Assembly: GCA_947381255.1 (NCBI GenBank)
Contig: CANCUC010000070.1
Location: 1-5,371 of the forward strand
Source: Actinomycetota bacterium
GTDB taxonomy: Bacteria > Actinomycetota > Actinomycetes > Nanopelagicales > Nanopelagicaceae
Reading direction: 5' to 3'
Length of the DNA: 5,371 nt
Shown: piece by piece, positions 4,967 to 5,371 of the stretch
Numbering within the stretch: the first letter of the stretch is position 1
Layout: each line of letters opens with the position of its first letter
Notes under the pieces: generated by a model
Seen by the model: only the letters and a program-made list of their open reading frames with translations
Told to the model about the DNA's origin: nothing
Databases searched by the model: none
Translations under genes and position numbers: made by a program

Positions 4967-5371
4967 GTTGCCAAAGTTGCGGCGAATACAGCTACGAAGA
5001 AGGTGGCAAAGAGTGCCGTTGCTAAGAGCGCCCCGGTAAAAAAGGTGGCAGTGAAGAAAGCAGCAGTGAAGAAAGCAGCAGTGAAGAAAGCAGCGGTGAA
5101 GAAAGCAGCAGTGAAGAAAGCAGCAGTGAAGAAAGCAGCAGTGAAGAAGTCCGTAGCCAAGAAAGCTGTCTCACGAAAAGTTACGGCAAAGAAGGCACCG
5201 ATCAAGAAATCAGTCTCACGAAAAGTTACAGCAAAGAAGGCGCCGATTAAGAAATCAGTTACTCGGACAGCCCCTAAAAAGAAAGTTACACCTAAGAAAA
5301 CAGCTGCAAAAGCTGGTACCTCAAAGTTTAAGAAGGTTGCGGTCAAGAAAGTTGCACTGAAGAAGGTGGCC
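4820..5371 (+). CDS. Exported Lys/Ala-rich histone-H1-like repeat protein, 3' end missing
   Basis: An open frame of 184 codons runs from ATG 4820 to the window edge without a stop, so the C-terminus is unknown. Residues 21-26 (KKWLTR) and the hydrophobic 27-42 (SVSIAVIGALILPAFI), followed by AFA at 47-49, form a signal peptide with a predicted cut after residue 49. The following 135 residues contain 46 Lys, 3 Arg, no Asp or Glu and a single Phe. They hold six VKKAA pentads (77-106) and a 15-residue unit SRKVTAKKAPIKKSV repeated at 118-132 and 133-147. This composition resembles histone H1 tails and the tails of actinobacterial HU/HupB, but no HU-fold domain is visible and the signal peptide points outside the cytoplasm. 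ATG 4838 (residue 7) is an alternative start with AAAGG ten bases upstream. Function unknown; binding to anionic polymers (DNA, wall or surface glycan) is inference. Confidence 0.8.
   Translation, partial: MKGQIQMDVLQKKVSPGGVNKKWLTRSVSIAVIGALILPAFIESNGAFAVAKVAANTATKKVAKSAVAKSAPVKKVAVKKAAVKKAAVKKAAVKKAAVKKAAVKKAAVKKSVAKKAVSRKVTAKKAPIKKSVSRKVTAKKAPIKKSVTRTAPKKKVTPKKTAAKAGTSKFKKVAVKKVALKKVA
5051..5140 (+). repeat. Six tandem copies of a 15-bp unit encoding VKKAA
   Basis: The unit GTGAAGAAAGCAGCA occurs six times head to tail. Only one base differs (the last base of copy three is G, silent). A seventh partial copy, GTGAAGAA, follows at 5141. The near identity at silent sites indicates recent expansion by slippage or unequal exchange. 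The unit is a multiple of three, so copy-number changes keep the frame. Confidence 0.95.
5171..5260 (+). repeat. Two tandem copies of a 45-bp unit encoding SRKVTAKKAPIKKSV
   Basis: Copies at 5171-5215 and 5216-5260 differ at four bases, all third codon positions and all silent, so the two 15-residue peptides are identical. The duplication appears older than the neighbouring 15-bp array, with the protein sequence conserved since. Confidence 0.93.

Noticed and set aside
5051..5140. CRISPR-like array
   Set aside because: The units are directly contiguous, 15 bp long, without spacers, and in frame within a coding sequence. This is a coding minisatellite.
4828..5346. Minus-strand open frame of 172 codons rich in FFTAAFF repeats
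   Set aside because: It is the antisense of the Lys/Ala repeat gene. The Phe/Thr/Ala repeats are simply the reverse complement of AAG/AAA/GCA codons. The plus strand has a start, a signal peptide and sensible repeats and stays open to the edge.

Overview
The window is a bacterial surface-polysaccharide locus. Six genes lie on the minus strand and one divergent gene on the plus strand. Base composition is near 50% GC by eye. Two of the six minus-strand genes start with TTG. The exporter is of the Wzm/Wzt (TagG/TagH-like) type, and the divergent gene encodes a Lys/Ala-rich histone-H1-like repeat protein. Together these suggest an actinobacterium of moderate GC, perhaps a freshwater lineage such as Nanopelagicales (acI). 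That placement is an inference; there is no rRNA or marker gene here to prove it.

The minus-strand transcription order, from right to left, is: ABC-2 permease (4700-3822), ABC ATPase (3838-3002, overlapping the permease by 17 nt), GT4-like glycosyltransferase (2989-1880), WbpD/WlbB-type hexapeptide N-acetyltransferase (1869-1276), DegT/DnrJ/EryC1/StrS aminotransferase (1181-99), and the first 28 codons of a Gfo/Idh/MocA oxidoreductase (85 to beyond position 1). All junctions are 10-13 nt gaps or an overlap, except a 94-nt gap before the aminotransferase that may hold an internal promoter. The trio oxidoreductase, aminotransferase and acetyltransferase matches WbpB, WbpE and WbpD, which turn UDP-GlcNAcA into UDP-2,3-diacetamido-2,3-dideoxy-glucuronate. 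The likely picture is that a diacetamido uronic acid is made, a glycosyltransferase adds it or another sugar to a lipid-linked glycan, and the ABC transporter flips the glycan across the membrane. The UDP-GlcNAc 6-dehydrogenase (WbpA) and any epimerase (WbpI) are not in the window.

A 119-nt divergent region (4701-4819) separates this operon from the plus-strand gene. It holds candidate -10 elements facing each way and two imperfect inverted repeats. The plus-strand gene (4820 to beyond 5371) runs off the right edge. It encodes a signal peptide with an AFA cleavage site, followed by a chain that is about one third lysine, has no acidic residue in the visible 135 mature residues, and is built from VKKAA pentads and a 15-residue duplication. 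An exported polycation beside a cluster predicted to make an acidic glycan is the most unusual feature of the window.
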